Shown here: in pieces, positions 22,678 through 35,858 of the stretch
Position numbering within the stretch: position 1 is the stretch's first letter
Layout of the letters: every line of letters begins with the position of its first letter
From: Rotaria sordida
Lineage: Eukaryota; Rotifera; Eurotatoria; Philodinida; Philodinidae
Assembly: GCA_905250125.1 (NCBI GenBank)
Contig: CAJNOL010000650.1
Span: forward strand, 51,586 to 115,585
DNA: 64,000 nt
Direction of reading: 5' to 3'
The notes under the pieces: generated by a model
What the model saw: only the letters and a program-made list of their open reading frames with translations
The model's database searches: none
What the model was told of the DNA's origin: nothing
Translations under genes and position numbers: made by a program

Positions 22678-24847
22678 TCAAGAAATAAATAATCAATGAA
22701 TGATCTATTTTCTTTTGTTCATTGCTTTACTGCATAGTCACTATGTAATTTGCCTTTCCTAATCCTTACTTCTTCTTTTTTTCTATTCTGATTCATTGTC
22801 CTTCGCATCTTACTTTAGACGCGCGTAGGAGATCTACATTTAAAGTTCGTCGTATGATAAACAAGAATAAGCATGGGCGAGAATAACGCATATTTTGTTC
22901 GTTTTTCTTTCGTTGTTTAGTCTATATGACATTTTTAGAAATTCACTCATCGAAAAGTTCAAGGATTTTTCTCTTCAGAATGGAATTTAAAAAAAAAAGA
23001 AGTAAAGGAAACAAAGGATATACATACTATTCACTTATCGATGATGACAAAACAAGTGTGTTATATTTACTAACACAGCATTAAATCTATCTCATATCTA
23101 CAATTTACATGGAGCTTATCATAAGGTGTTTATTTTAAAAAAAAAATGTATGTGACAAATACAAGCTGTTGGATAAGCAGCAAATGAAAGCCTTATTTAA
23201 ATCTAATAGACATACTAAATAGTTTTCATTCCGTTTATATTTATAAAAATCTTTAAATAGTTTAGCAAGAAACGATGTAATATAGAGAAAATAGTATGAA
23301 GATCCGTGAAGAAGACAAGCATGATGCCTGCTAGGACACATAGAATCTTCAATATTTTGCATATATTAGTTTTTTTCTACTCAACTAAAACGTCAATCGT
23401 GGAGAAATGATCAATGTCCTCGAACAAACTACTTAGAATATTGATTCAAATCTTTTTAAAAAGCAGAACAACCTATTGTTTGATTCGTTCATTTGTTCTT
23501 AACTAGTAATGTTGCTGAAATCTGTACTCCAAAATGCAGTATCCATGTTGATATATTTCTTTGTGAAATAATCAACAAAGCAATATATTCTGTCATCAAC
23601 TTCAGTATAAAACATAAATTGATACATTATAAATAGTTTTCATAACAACGATAGTAGTACTATGTAATACTATATTCTTATTTGCATGTTCATGATCAAA
23701 AAAAAAATTAATATTTTTGTTATCATAAATCTGATTATTTGAGTATTCTATTATATCTTTCTTAATACATAACTTATGCTTATAATTTATTGTCAGATAT
23801 TAATTAATATCGTTGCTTTCTATGTTTGAAGATTCAAAAGTTGATGATGTTAAATATATGTACAAGAATATTTCCAAACACATAAACTTCATCTAGATAT
23901 GATTCAAAGGAAATCTTTCTATTTGAATATGTTTCTATATTCATATTTATATTGTTAAGATAAAATTGAAGTGTTTCTTTTCGAGGGCTTTCTTAATAAA
24001 ATTCAAGTGATGTTTTGTTAAGAAGGAAGAAATAAGATGTATAAGTGATAGAGGAACAAAGACATTGTTGTTTTAAATGGATAGAATCTATAACTAATAA
24101 AAATACAATAATGTACGTCTATGATATATGAAATTATCATTTTACCGCTAAACTTCATGCATTTAGTTTTTTTTTGTGTCCCTATGAGTACCTTTTTTAG
24201 CGACGTTTGTTCCTTCAATAGTTCAATCTCTCTTGATTATAATTTTACCATACAATTAAATGACAAATTGGTTCAAATAATGCAACTATTTTCTAACTAT
24301 GATATCAATGAAAACTGAGTGAAAATAACATTTGCATATATATATGTATGTTTGTTTGTTTGTTGTTTGTATATTTTGAACAAATCTTTTCACAAAAATT
24401 TGCATAGAATGACTTTTCAAAGAAAGCTTTCATCTTAGAATCTCTCATGTCTACAAAACAATGTTGTAAAATTATAAAAGTCATTTGTTGGTTGATGGTA
24501 TTAGATATATAATTAGTTAGGTATGAAACGAATGAATATAAAAACATTCTATGTTTTCATTCTTTCCCATATAATATGATGCGGTGCTGAGCAACCAACG
24601 AACACACATACACAATCACATACAGGTGTTGATCAATTTTTGTAACAGTCACTCTCAAATTGCCTTTTTTTTCTTTTCTCTTGCTCATACCCCATTCTCA
24701 ATTCGAAGAGTAGAAATAAATCTTATCGACATACACCTCAATAATAAGTGGCCGCATCACATTTCATCAACAAGACAAACACACGCTTGTACACAATCAC
24801 AAAAATATTTATTTACGTACAAAAGAAAAGTGGTTTGTCCTTGTAGA
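22678..24847. other. Intergenic, no supported gene
   Basis: AT-rich sequence with only short unsupported frames. The last bases before 24848 read TTTGTCCTTGTAG, an apparent splice acceptor directly before the next gene's start codon. Confidence 0.4.
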
Positions 24848-25588
24848 ATGACCGATCTAGATTTTGTTAGATCAGTACTCTATTCAAAAAGTATTAATTC
24901 AAGCGATGTAAAGCCATATACTGGTCTTCACTTCAATAACAGTGGTAATATAAAACAATAAGTTTTATTTATTTATTTTAATTAAGTTTTATGGATCCAA
25001 TAGTAACAAAAAAATAATTACTTTTTTCTTCTAAAACTATTGTTGATAAAATGAAAATGAAATAGAAATTGAACAAAAGATGAATGACTTTTATTTATTT
25101 ATATTTTTAAGGTGATTTGATTTTGTCAACACCATCCCTCGATTCATGTCGTGTTAATAACGATCCAATTTATCGATACGCAGGAAACATATCTACTCAT
25201 CTTCCTAAAAGAGTAGACTATCGTATCTTGTCGTATAATTCACTTGAAAACCGTCGTTATCATTCTCTTCGAATGAAGCAACCCGTTCCACATTATGTAA
25301 CTCGTATTTACGACGAACGATGTAAATATATATTTCGATCTAGAAATTAATTTATATTCTTTTGTTTGTTTTTTTTTTATTTTAGTTGGTTCTGCTGTTT
25401 CACCTCGTACTGAACCATCACGAACAATTCGTATTAATAAAGAACCTGGCTATCAATTACTTGTTGATCAAATTCCAAATCAAGATCAAACAATGATATC
25501 ACAACGTTTCAATAAATTAAGTCCATTTGTTACTGAACATGGAAATAATCCCAATGCTAATCCTATTCTTCGAGAAACAGCAGTTTAA
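24848..25588 (+). CDS. Unrecognised 169-aa protein, three exons
   Basis: Exons 24848-24944, 25112-25321 and 25386-25588 (510 bp). Both introns are GT..AG and the frame is maintained across them. The product begins MTDLDFVRSVLYSK and ends RETAV. It is hydrophilic with no membrane helix, rich in Arg, Tyr, Ser, Asn and Pro, with many short RxxxxY and PxxP-like stretches and no cysteine-rich or catalytic motif. Such compact, basic, Tyr- and Pro-containing small proteins occur among axonemal microtubule inner proteins, but no motif proves that and the function is left open. The start codon sits two bases after a good splice acceptor (TTTGTCCTTGTAG), so the mRNA 5' end is probably made by splicing, either of a leader exon or of a spliced leader. 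Confidence 0.8.
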
Positions 25589-26189
25589 ATTCTTTTCTTC
25601 GATTTCATTATTTAAATAAATATTCATGTGAATCGATAAAATCATCGAAAGGTTTGAGTAGATTTTCTCTTTTATAATTCCATTTCTTTTTTTTAATAAA
25701 CAAACAATTTATGGTAACTATACATATTTAATGATAACATCCTAGAAAGTATATGTTGGCATCAATGTTCATTCAGATAAAAAAAAAAAGCTAAATTTCT
25801 TTCATATCGTTGTTTCATATTATGAATGTATGAAAGCAAATGCAATGATCTATATCATTAATTTCTCATCAAACTAAATTAAACTTTTTTTTTTGTTTCA
25901 ATAATATATTTTAACTTGATTATTCAACTATAACACAATAGAAAAATATGTTGTCGTAGAAAGTCTAATAACCCTAAGAAAAAGAATCCATTAAATAGAA
26001 AAACAAATAAGTAAAATATTTTTGTTCTTATTGCTATTTCTATAACAACTAAAAAACTTCGAAGTTTTGAAAAAGAAAAAGAAAAAGTGAGATAAAATAA
26101 GAATCAACTACAATAGATTGTCGATGAATGAAATGCTCAACAACTAATGTCTATCACAAGTAAAATATAGAGTCACATAATGAATCATT
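25589..26189. other. Convergent 3' intergenic region
   Basis: About 600 bp of AT-rich DNA between the 3' ends of the 169-aa gene (+) and the peroxiredoxin gene (-). An AATAAA-like word follows the first gene at about 25615. No other feature seen. Confidence 0.5.
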
Positions 26190-27290
26190 TTAATTCTTTT
26201 TTGAGTCATAATTTTTACTGAAATATTTCAGTTTTTCTTCTGGATTTGGAATAATTGTATCACCACCTGGACGCCAACCAGCAGGACATACTAAAATAAG
26301 ACTTATTAAATTTTTTAAATTTTTTATCATTTCATTTTACCTTCGCCATGTTTATCAGTATATTGAAAAGCTTGAAGAAGTCGAAGTGTTTCATCAGTTG
26401 ATCGACCAACAGGAAGATCATTCATTGTAATTTGACGAAGAATACCACGTCCATCAATAATAAATAATCCTCTAAAAATATATATAATTATATTTAAAAG
26501 AAAACAATCTTTACTTTTTTTTTCTTTCTATTCATACCTTAATGCATGGCCAACATCTTGTAAATAAACACCATAATCTTTTGAAATTTGATGTGTTAAA
26601 TCAGATAAAAGTGGAATTTGAATTTTGCCTAAACCACCTTGTTCACGAGGTGTATTGATCCATGCTAAAAAAAAAAAGAAAGTTTTCTTGAAAATTTTAA
26701 GACAATAAATAATACAATCATACCTAAATGAGTAAATTGTGAATCAACAGAAATGGCAATAACTAAAAAACTTACATAGATATTATTGAATTAGAAAATA
26801 AACAAATGTACCTTCAGTGTTAATATTTCTAAATTCTTGAATGCGATCGGAGAAGGCAATGATTTCTGTTGGACACACAAATGTACTTGAATAAACAAAA
26901 ACATAAAAACAAAAAAACATTAGAAAAATTTTCTTCGTATGCATTAAACTTACAAATCTAATGGATAGAAAAGAAGTACAAGATATTTATCTTTAAAATC
27001 ATTTAAACTAATATCTTTAAACTCTCCGTTAATCACAGCTAAACCTTCGAATGGTGGTGCTGGTTTACTAACTGAATAGATATGTATGTAATTATTGATA
27101 GTATTATCAAAATAAAAACCTAACTTTGAGCTTTGCTATATTGTAAACTAAGTGGTTCTCTACTCGGACGACTTTCACATGGATAAGCTGCAACACCGTC
27201 TAGAGGTTCAACACATACTGGATCTTGTTTTTTACATAAAATCAATGGACTGCTAATAAACAATACAATTGCTAGAGTAATAAATGACAT
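26190..27290 (-). CDS. PRDX4: PRDX4-like secretory-pathway typical 2-Cys peroxiredoxin, 251 aa
   Basis: Seven exons, 5' to 3': 27290-27125, 27071-26954, 26885-26812, 26762-26724, 26664-26538, 26471-26341, 26290-26190 (756 bp). The N-terminus is a clear signal peptide ([19 protein letters not shown]) followed by a Cys-containing extension. The peroxiredoxin core begins [10 protein letters not shown]. The peroxidatic cysteine is in FVCPTE (Cys99) and the resolving cysteine in VCPAGW (Cys220). Their 121-residue spacing equals that of human PRDX4. GGLG and a C-terminal YF are both present, the features that make eukaryotic 2-Cys enzymes sensitive to overoxidation and able to act in H2O2 signalling. 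The enzyme reduces H2O2 in the ER/secretory pathway and can couple this to oxidative protein folding. Confidence 0.95.
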
Positions 27291-30200
27291 GTTTGAATCA
27301 CTTCAATTAAATGCTTTTCTTTAATATATAAATCTAAAATATAAATATTGTTTTTTGTTTTTAGTGAGACGGATAGATGTAAAAGTATTAATTAATTAAG
27401 AACTACGCATGAAAACAACATTGTCCTCCTTTTTGTCTTCATCACGGGATAGACCCCACTAAAAAGCTCGCTTGCAATAACTAATCATCGTCATTGCTGT
27501 GACTTATATTTATAAAACCAATCATTAAATAGCGCTAGTGTTGATTAATTGAAAGCATGATTAAAAGTATATATTACCAATTATTCATGAGCGTGACCAG
27601 TCATTTATGGTCTCGTTGGGACTGGAACCATCCTGTCGATATCTATTACTAATGTATCATTGCTCTTCTTTTGCGTCAAATAGTAGCATAACTAGATGAA
27701 GACTCAGCTTCTCTCCTACTAACGGTTGAGTTTCACTTTGAAAAAGGGAATGAGCTTCAGTGTGTGGGTCGAGTATCCAGGCTTCATTTATGTACATGAA
27801 AATCTAGAAGAATCTATAAATATCTTATGTTCATCTCAAAAATAAAATTTTTCCATATTGTCGTACTTCCTCCAGCGGCCCGGAAGTGAAAAAAATTTAT
27901 TCCATTTGTAAAGAAGTTATTTATATCAGTTCATCAAAGATGTTGTATTGATTATCAATACATCAAATTTTTTAATATGACCGTTCAGTATTGATAAAAT
28001 ATTCTCAATATACAGGCCCCTTCATATAAGAAAATAGACTATTCTATGGGGATAACCTTGCAAGTTGACAATGACTTGTTGGTAATCATGTGTTCTGTGT
28101 CACAGAGTTGAACACACTGGAATATCATATAGTCAAGAAATAACCTAGATCTAAGACCAATTTTAAATATGAAGAAAACAATGATGACAACTATTGATTA
28201 TAGAAAATCAAAGAGCAGCACCTGCATCTGTCTCGAATCAAGTTTAGAAACAAAATTTCCATAAGTATATCTTAGGGGTTATAATATTGATGAGAACCAT
28301 ATATATTTCCCAAGGATTATAATCAGCACAAAAAAATTTTCATAAAACTTAATTTCTTATATACCATTCAATACGCCGCAAATTTTTCTACAAAACCACA
28401 TATATAGTGTCCTTGTTCAAGATAGATCACCAAAATATTATTTGCCCATACTATCAAACATTACCAATGGCAACAGTATAGATTCTAGGTTTAGGAAAAA
28501 ATCTTTTTTTTTTTATTGTTGCGTTATGATAAGAAAAAATGAAAATAGATCATGATTTTTTAAATAATGACTAGATCTCTATACATGTCTTTTTAAGATT
28601 CATTTTCACTTTATATTTATCGATAAATCATTTAAATGAAAAATACGTTTGTCGGCAAAACAAAACGAATTCTCTTGATTGTTAATACCTTGTATGACTT
28701 CTCGAAAGATATTCAGTCATCATTCAATATGTTATTATTCGCAGAATGAAACAGACTATTGCATTAGTCAAAATATACCATAGTGACTTATTGTCACAAA
28801 CATCATGAACTTTATCGATTTTTTCTTGTGTCGTTTTTGAAGTTCTTTCATAACTTTGTAGATTTACTACTGCGCTAGTTTCACAAAAGAATTGAAAAAG
28901 TATCTTGGACACAATCTACATTGAGCATTTGTCTACCGAATTCGACTTACATTTTCCTTTTCTAAACGATAAATGATTTGAATTGGACTATTAATAAAAC
29001 TAATTGTATTCTTATGTGTGTGGAGCATAGAAATTCATCAGAAAATAAATACTCATGTGGCAAAATCTTATGAAAATCGTACAAATATCCTAATGTAAGA
29101 TTTAATATTTATCTGATTTTAAATCTCACATATACAATTAGTTTTGTGCATTTAAGTAAATATTTAAGCAATTAAATACGTTCTAATTTAGATGTTACTG
29201 TTTTTTAGCATGGAAATTATTTCTATGTACTGATGCTGATCTATTTTTAAAAAATCACTAAAGATATAATACTCCTTTCTGATGTTTCTAAAGAATGGAC
29301 CATCAGAAATATTTGAAACTTTCAGTGTAGATAGATCCTGATGAGTAGAGCAAAAGTTGTCATAGACTCCAAATACCCGAATACTTCCTTTGAAGAAATA
29401 TCTAGGTCGCAAAGGCTAACAATCATGCCACTTTCTCAGTCGCAATACATCTGATAGAACTGAAATTGTTTTTATAGTTACTAGACACTGTTTGGAATGC
29501 CTACTGGTTTTTTTTTCGTTTCTTTTTATCTTTTTCCATTCGAATCAAATAATCAAAATACTGAGCGTATCTCTAAAAATACATATGGACCCTAAATAGT
29601 GTCCAATCCCTGTAAAAAAAAGAACTTTTCTTCCATTTAGTTTTTTGTAATTTTTATAAATAAATATCCATATGTGAGTAAAGATAAAAGACTTTCTTAA
29701 CAAAAAACAAGATGATAGAAGCCGAAAATCAGGCATACAACGTTGTAGAAAACTCTGAAAAATCAGATAGTACGATTTTATCAGAAAATGTACCTTTAAA
29801 ATTGACATATGAAATCGCACAAGATCTTATAATAGGATCTATATGTCATGTTTATTCAAAATTCTCTACAAAAGATAAATATATAATGTGAAGGTTTAAA
29901 ACAAAGAGCAGTAAAAAAAAACAAAAGAAGCATTTGATGTTTGATCTGTATCTATTTTACTGTTCGAGATGCCGATTATTATATAATATCAAATTCAATG
30001 ATGATTTATTATATACATAAAACAAGTGTAACACTTATGAACTATATGATTTAAAGTCTTACACAACAATGTTCAATATTTTCTTATCAATGATAAATAG
30101 TAGATGCATTTAATAAACTTAAATTTATTCAAATTTCTTTTTTTTTTTTCGTTATTATTGTTTTCATATAAATAAACAAATATATTCTTGTTCATATATA

Positions 30201-32481
30201 CATAAATAACAATTTGTATGCAAACAAAAGATATATGATGATCAAACTTACTGAAATGTTAATGTTGAGATTTTTTTTCTTTTTCTTTTATTAAATTTCT
30301 TCGATTGAAATGAAGAAGGAAGTGTTTGACTTAGTGTATATATGCTTTTATTCTTTATGTCTTTCTCAAATTACAACACATATATGTATTGGATTGTATA
30401 GGGCGAGATCGATTGATAAGACGTTAATTCTTTTTTTTTTATTTTATTTTTTGAGACGGCGGAGAGATGTATGTAGAGTAGGAGAATGAAATATGTTTCT
30501 TCATGTCTCGTTTTCAAGAGCACGACTAGTAGACAGACAGACGAACAATTGTAATAACAATAAGAAACATCAATCGTTGAATCGAATTTGTATAATAAAC
30601 AGTTTGATTGAAATTCATCTCAAGTAACACCTAATAAAATTAGTATTGGTTTAGAATACATACATTAAATCAATAGAACTAACGTGAATGACCTTCAAGA
30701 CTCGATGTGAGCGAAAGTTCCTTCCTTCTTTTTTTTTTTTTTTATATTTCTTTTCATTGAATAGCACCTACCTAATACTACGAATAAAAAAAAAATGAAC
30801 GAGATAAAATCATACCAGCATCAATTCTATACAACTTAATTCATTATTTAACTCATATTGAAAAAAAAAAATGACAACCTGGTGTGTCTATAATTTAAGT
30901 GTACTTAAATTATCGAATAGAAAAAAAAAATGTTATTCTCATAAATTTATTGTAGAGAAATAGGATGTTTCGTCATCATCTTAACTCGATTTTTTGATTG
31001 TCTCTTAACATATCTTGTTATACTTGAGTTGACAATTTAACAAATAATTCATTCGATCGATATTAACGCTCTTTTCTAGAGCAGACTAGGTTAGCTGTCT
31101 CATTCATCATTTTAAAATCTGAACTTTATTATTGAGCTATATATATATATATATATATGTATGTATGCGTGTGTTCGAAGAGAACAACGAATAAATTGCA
31201 TTCGCTTACAGTCCTATAGGTTTTTTTTTTCTCTCTCTCTTCTTTTTTCTCTCCCCTTTCACTCAACTCTTTTATTCGCCTATCGATGTGCTTCTTTTGT
31301 ATGAATATTTGTAGTTGATGTACTCTTTGCTAGATATGTGTTAGCACTTCACATTAGTTCTAAGCAAAGAATCTATGTCTGTGAATCAACAACATAAGAG
31401 AATATATATCAGTTTACTTTAGTATGATATACAAATTTATCTTATTTCAATTGATTTCTTATCATTTTCAATGCACCGTTTGATAATACAGTCAGTCCAT
31501 GTAAGTATTTCAAAATTATAAAACGAATTGAAAATGAAATATCTTTGTTCTTAGGATAAATATAGAGAGCACACACACAAAAAAAAACAAGTTTGTTCTT
31601 GTTTTTTTCCTTGCAGCAGTTTCTATTGAAGTTTATTTTCTATAAACATTTAATAATACTTAGATGAGCAAAGAAGAAGATGGTTTACCGCCAATTAGAA
31701 CATAGTTTAAAATACAAAAGAACAAAGAGCACTAGTAAAAATAGACGTTTTTTTTCCTTCTTTGCCTCGTTTAAATACTTCTACGATTTCTTCGTTTACC
31801 TTGTATTTTATCCATAGAAAGAAGATATATAAAAATAATAGTTCTCAGTAGTAAGTAATCAAACAAGAATATCTATATATGCATTTAGTGCAGTCAAAAA
31901 AAACAACAATGTAACAAGAAAAGCTAAGAGGACGAAAAATGATTGCAGTCATCCATTTGACATGAACAGTATAAATAGAACAAAAGAGCAATACATTCAT
32001 GTTGTATATCAAAAAGAAAAACATTTAGAATAATGTCTTTCTTTCATTCTTTTTTTTTTTGTGCTTGACCAATAAATTGAAAATACATCTTTTTAAAATA
32101 AAGATTGACTCTCTTTAATCGTGTTCATTCTTTTAAATATATCGAAAAATGGTATTCAAATAATTTGTTCACGCCTCTTTTACATACGATTGAAATTTGA
32201 TCGAAATCGTCATAGACAAAAAAAATGGAATACAATGCACCCATACAAGTAGGATTTGTCATATTTATGACAAATATATATATATATATAGGAGAAATTC
32301 GATCAATCAGCCATCAAATTTTAATTATTCAAAAGAATTACGTCATTGATAATCTATCATTTCTTTTCATTATTTAAATGAGTTAGATCCTTTTTTTATT
32401 TTTATTAGAATATTAATTTGTAATAAGAGATTTTTATTTATTATTATAGGGATTATTTATTTATCATTTCGTCAATAGACG
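27291..32481. other. 5.2 kb gene-poor stretch
   Basis: No gene could be supported on either strand. It is AT-rich with many poly-T/poly-A runs (for example around 30122-30150, 30430-30450 and 30730-30745), a TA/TGTA repeat at about 31138-31172 and a second TA run near 32275-32290. The part next to 27290 should contain the peroxiredoxin promoter. A likely splice acceptor, TTATTATAG, ends at 32449, upstream of the next gene. Confidence 0.45.
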
Positions 32482-32875
32482 ATGAACGGATTAGAAACAA
32501 ATTTATCATTATGGGCAATATGTTCCATAATATTATTTGAAATTTTAATTCTTATTTGTCTATTTCGATGTTGTTTTAATCGTATTAGACCAAAAAAATT
32601 TTATCTTAAAGTAAATAAATAAATAAAAAAAAAATTTTTTTTTATATAAATATTTAATTAATTAATTAATTTTAGCGAGAAGAATATGAATATTTACAAG
32701 GTATTAATAATAATAAACCAACAAAATTTTCATCAATTATTCTTCGTCCACCACATGCTGATGAATTAGCACTTGTTGGTACTATTCGAAGACCAAATCC
32801 TATTATAACATATAATAAAGGTATACAAAATCTTGGTTTTTATTCATATGATGAAGATAAAAAAATTCCACAAAT

Positions 32876-32908
<33 letters not shown>

Positions 32909-33638
32909 TCAACATTGGCTTAATTTACAATCACAAACAATAAATACAGCACAATTACCACCAGCTGATTATGAAATACATTCCTATCCGATAGATAATT
33001 ATTCATATAGATATTCTCCTCTTCCTCGTCCAATTATTACAGATTTTCGTCAATATCATGAAGATTATATTGTTGTTGATGATGATGATGATGATGATCA
33101 TCATCAATTAGAAAATTATCGATTTCAATCTCTTCGTCGTCCTGAAATAATTCCTTCACAAGTACATCGAATTGATACATCAACTGAATTTTATGGTATT
33201 AATTATTCAAATATTGTACCAAAATCTATTCTTAAAAGTACTGTAAGTTTAACACCACCAAATGATTTTCTTCCAACACAACATTTACAAATACAAGATA
33301 GTTCAACATCATCAAATTCTGATGAATCTTTACAAAATTCAATTGAAAAAAGAATTTCATTTGAAACAATTTTACCATCAACTGCACCAATGTTATCTAA
33401 TTTTCAAATGAGATTTGCTAGTATTAAACAATTAAATGATATTGCATGGGAAATTCCAAGAGAATTTCAAACTATTACTCATGAAAGTGAAAAATTTCAT
33501 TCTAATCATGAACGAACTCCCTTCTCTTCTATTATCGATTCTACAATCTCTATATCACAACGACATGAAATGAATCGTCTTCATACTCATTATCTATCAA
33601 AAAGTGAGATCACACAACAACAAGCATTTGAATATTAA
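32482..33638 (+). CDS. Unrecognised single-pass membrane protein, 363 aa, two exons
   Basis: Exons 32482-32610 and 32676-33638 (1092 bp) with a 65-bp GT..AG intron. The first exon encodes a short extracellular or lumenal N-terminus and one helix (about residues 9-28, LWAICSIILFEILILICLF), then a Cys/Arg stop-transfer RCCFNRIRPKK. The long remainder is hydrophilic and presumably cytoplasmic. It has a Ser11 run (coded by a TCA repeat), an Asp7-His2 run (GAT repeat), many Tyr, Pro and Arg, and no recognisable enzyme domain. Tyr- and Pro-containing stretches could be docking sites, but that is speculation. A likely splice acceptor lies 32 bp upstream of the start codon. Confidence 0.8.
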
Positions 33639-34854
33639 AGCCATTTCCTCAAGATTTTGTTTCTTTTTTTTTTTTTTTTTTTTTTGTTATATTGATTTCA
33701 TATTATATCCGTTTAGTTTAATACTTTATAAAAAAAAAAAATAATGTCAATATTTGTGTATTTGTCTCAATGTGTGATACATATTTTATAAATTTGTAAC
33801 ATTAGATATCAAATATGGAACCTACGTATGTTTAAGAATAAATGATTATTGATTGTATTAAATTTCTATTTTTTTTTAAATTGTCATTTTTTTTTCTTCC
33901 GTTTTTTCTCATTTTGTCTTTGTTTTTTTCTTTTTAAGTGTTTATAATTTTTTTTTTGTTTTAATATTTACTTGACAAACAACGACAAGTAATAATATAT
34001 AAACATACAAGTAATGAAATACATTGCTTGTAGTATTAGAAAAGATAATTAATAATAGATATATGTTTTTTTGTTTTTAATGTCAATTATCTATAGGACT
34101 ATATGACTGAAAATGAAAATAAAATCATCATTTCTTATAAATATAATTTACTTTGTTAAGCTTCAATATTGATTAAAAAAAGGTTACGAACGATAATAAC
34201 AACAACAGTTTTTATATATTCAACCAAGTAACCATGTATAATCACTTAAATGTCATGTATATTGTCCTTTTTTTTTTTTTTTTTTTTTGTTAATCGTCGT
34301 CGTGTTTTTTTGTTATTACTTTCGAATAATTTAGTTTGTTAGTAACATGATACGTTTTTCTTGTTCTTTTTAAAATAATAGTTTGATGCTCTTTTCGAAA
34401 TATATTTGAAGATTTACATGAATAAATATCAAGGATTTATTTCTTGTTCTGTTATCATATTTCAACAATTCGTAATAATTAATCAGATAAACAAGAGAAA
34501 TTTCAATTATTTATAACATCTTTATTGTGAATGAATCGAACATTTCATATGATGAACTATGATCAATATATGATTCTATATACTTTTGGCATTGATATTT
34601 TATAATTGATAGATGGGACTTTTTTTTTTCTGGTAATCCAACGCATATTAATATTTCAATATGTGATTCCTTTTGGTGATTATTTATACTTCTGGAAAAA
34701 AGAAATTGCATTCAGTATTTTAAAGAAATCTTTTCTATAATAAGATATTTAAAAAAAAAATATTCTGAACGCCCGTGGAGTTTTCTATCATCCTGTATAA
34801 TTAGGTTTTCATTTAGACCTATTTATTATGAAAATAAATTTCATGCAACGAAGG
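33639..34854. other. 3' region and intergenic, homopolymer-rich
   Basis: Long poly-T runs at 33661-33686 and 34267-34290. No gene supported. Confidence 0.45.
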
Positions 34855-35858
34855 GACCCTCATATCCAGATTCTCACGGGTTTGATTTTATCATTGTTAT
34901 CAAAAAAAGTTTTTGAAATTTTTTATCACTATAGAATTATCTTTTTAAAAAAGCAATTATATATTCTGATAGCACTTGAAATTTTCCATCTTTCTATATA
35001 TTTGGTTACTGTCTTGCACTTATTTATTATCAAAATAATTTGAGTATAATGAAGACAACCTCAATTGACAAGTACGAAAATTAGTCGTTTTTTATGCTTT
35101 TTCGAATTGTGCGTACAAAGGAAATAAGTTTTTACAAAAGTAATTATGCATTCTGATAGAGATTGAAGTTCTCTATCATTCTATATATTTTTGTCTTATA
35201 TTGCATTTATGTGCTGAAGAATAATTTGAGTATTATGCAGACATGCTCCTTGACAAAGTATAAAAAAAAATTTTGAATTTTTTATCTATCTCTTTCATTT
35301 TTTGTTTCACAAGCTCAAAATAATCGAGAAAATAAGTCATTATTAGAAGATATAATTATTTTTTTCAAAATTTATATCTGAAGTAATAATAAAAGTGATA
35401 ACAAACTAGAAATAAAAAGTATAGTGATAGGAGAAAATACAGTTTTTTAGGATTCGTTAAAATGGATGTTTAAATACTACTCCAGTTATTTTTCACTATA
35501 TAAATATAAGATAAGACAAAAATATATAGAATGATAGAGACTTTCAAGCTCTATCAGCATACATAATGACTTTTGTAAAAAACTTCTTTTCTTTGTACGT
35601 ACAATTCGAAAAAGTATAAAAAGCGACTAATTTTCGTACTTGTCAATTGAGGTTGTCTTCATTATACTCAAATTATTTTGATAATAAATAAGTGCAAGAC
35701 AGTAACAAAAAATATAAGAAGATAGAGAATTTCAAGCACTATCAGAATATATGATTACTTTTTTAAAAAGATAATTCTATAGTGATAAAAAATTTCAAAA
35801 ACTTTTTTTGATGACAGTAACAAAATCAAACCCATGAGAATCTGAATATGAGGGTGTC
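34855..35858. repeat. 1.0 kb foldback element with about 350-bp arms
   Basis: The left arm starts CCCTCATATCCAGATTCTCA and the right arm ends TGAGAATCTGAATATGAGGG. The arms run in reverse complement to about 35200 and from about 35510, including the shared words TTGACAAGTACGAAAATTAGTCG and CAATTATATATTCTGATAG. Within each arm a segment of about 180 bp is repeated in tandem: TTCTGATAGnnnTTGAA...TCTATATATTT...CTTGCA occurs at about 34965 and again at about 35150. No reading frame of note, so it is probably a non-autonomous foldback transposon. Confidence 0.8.
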
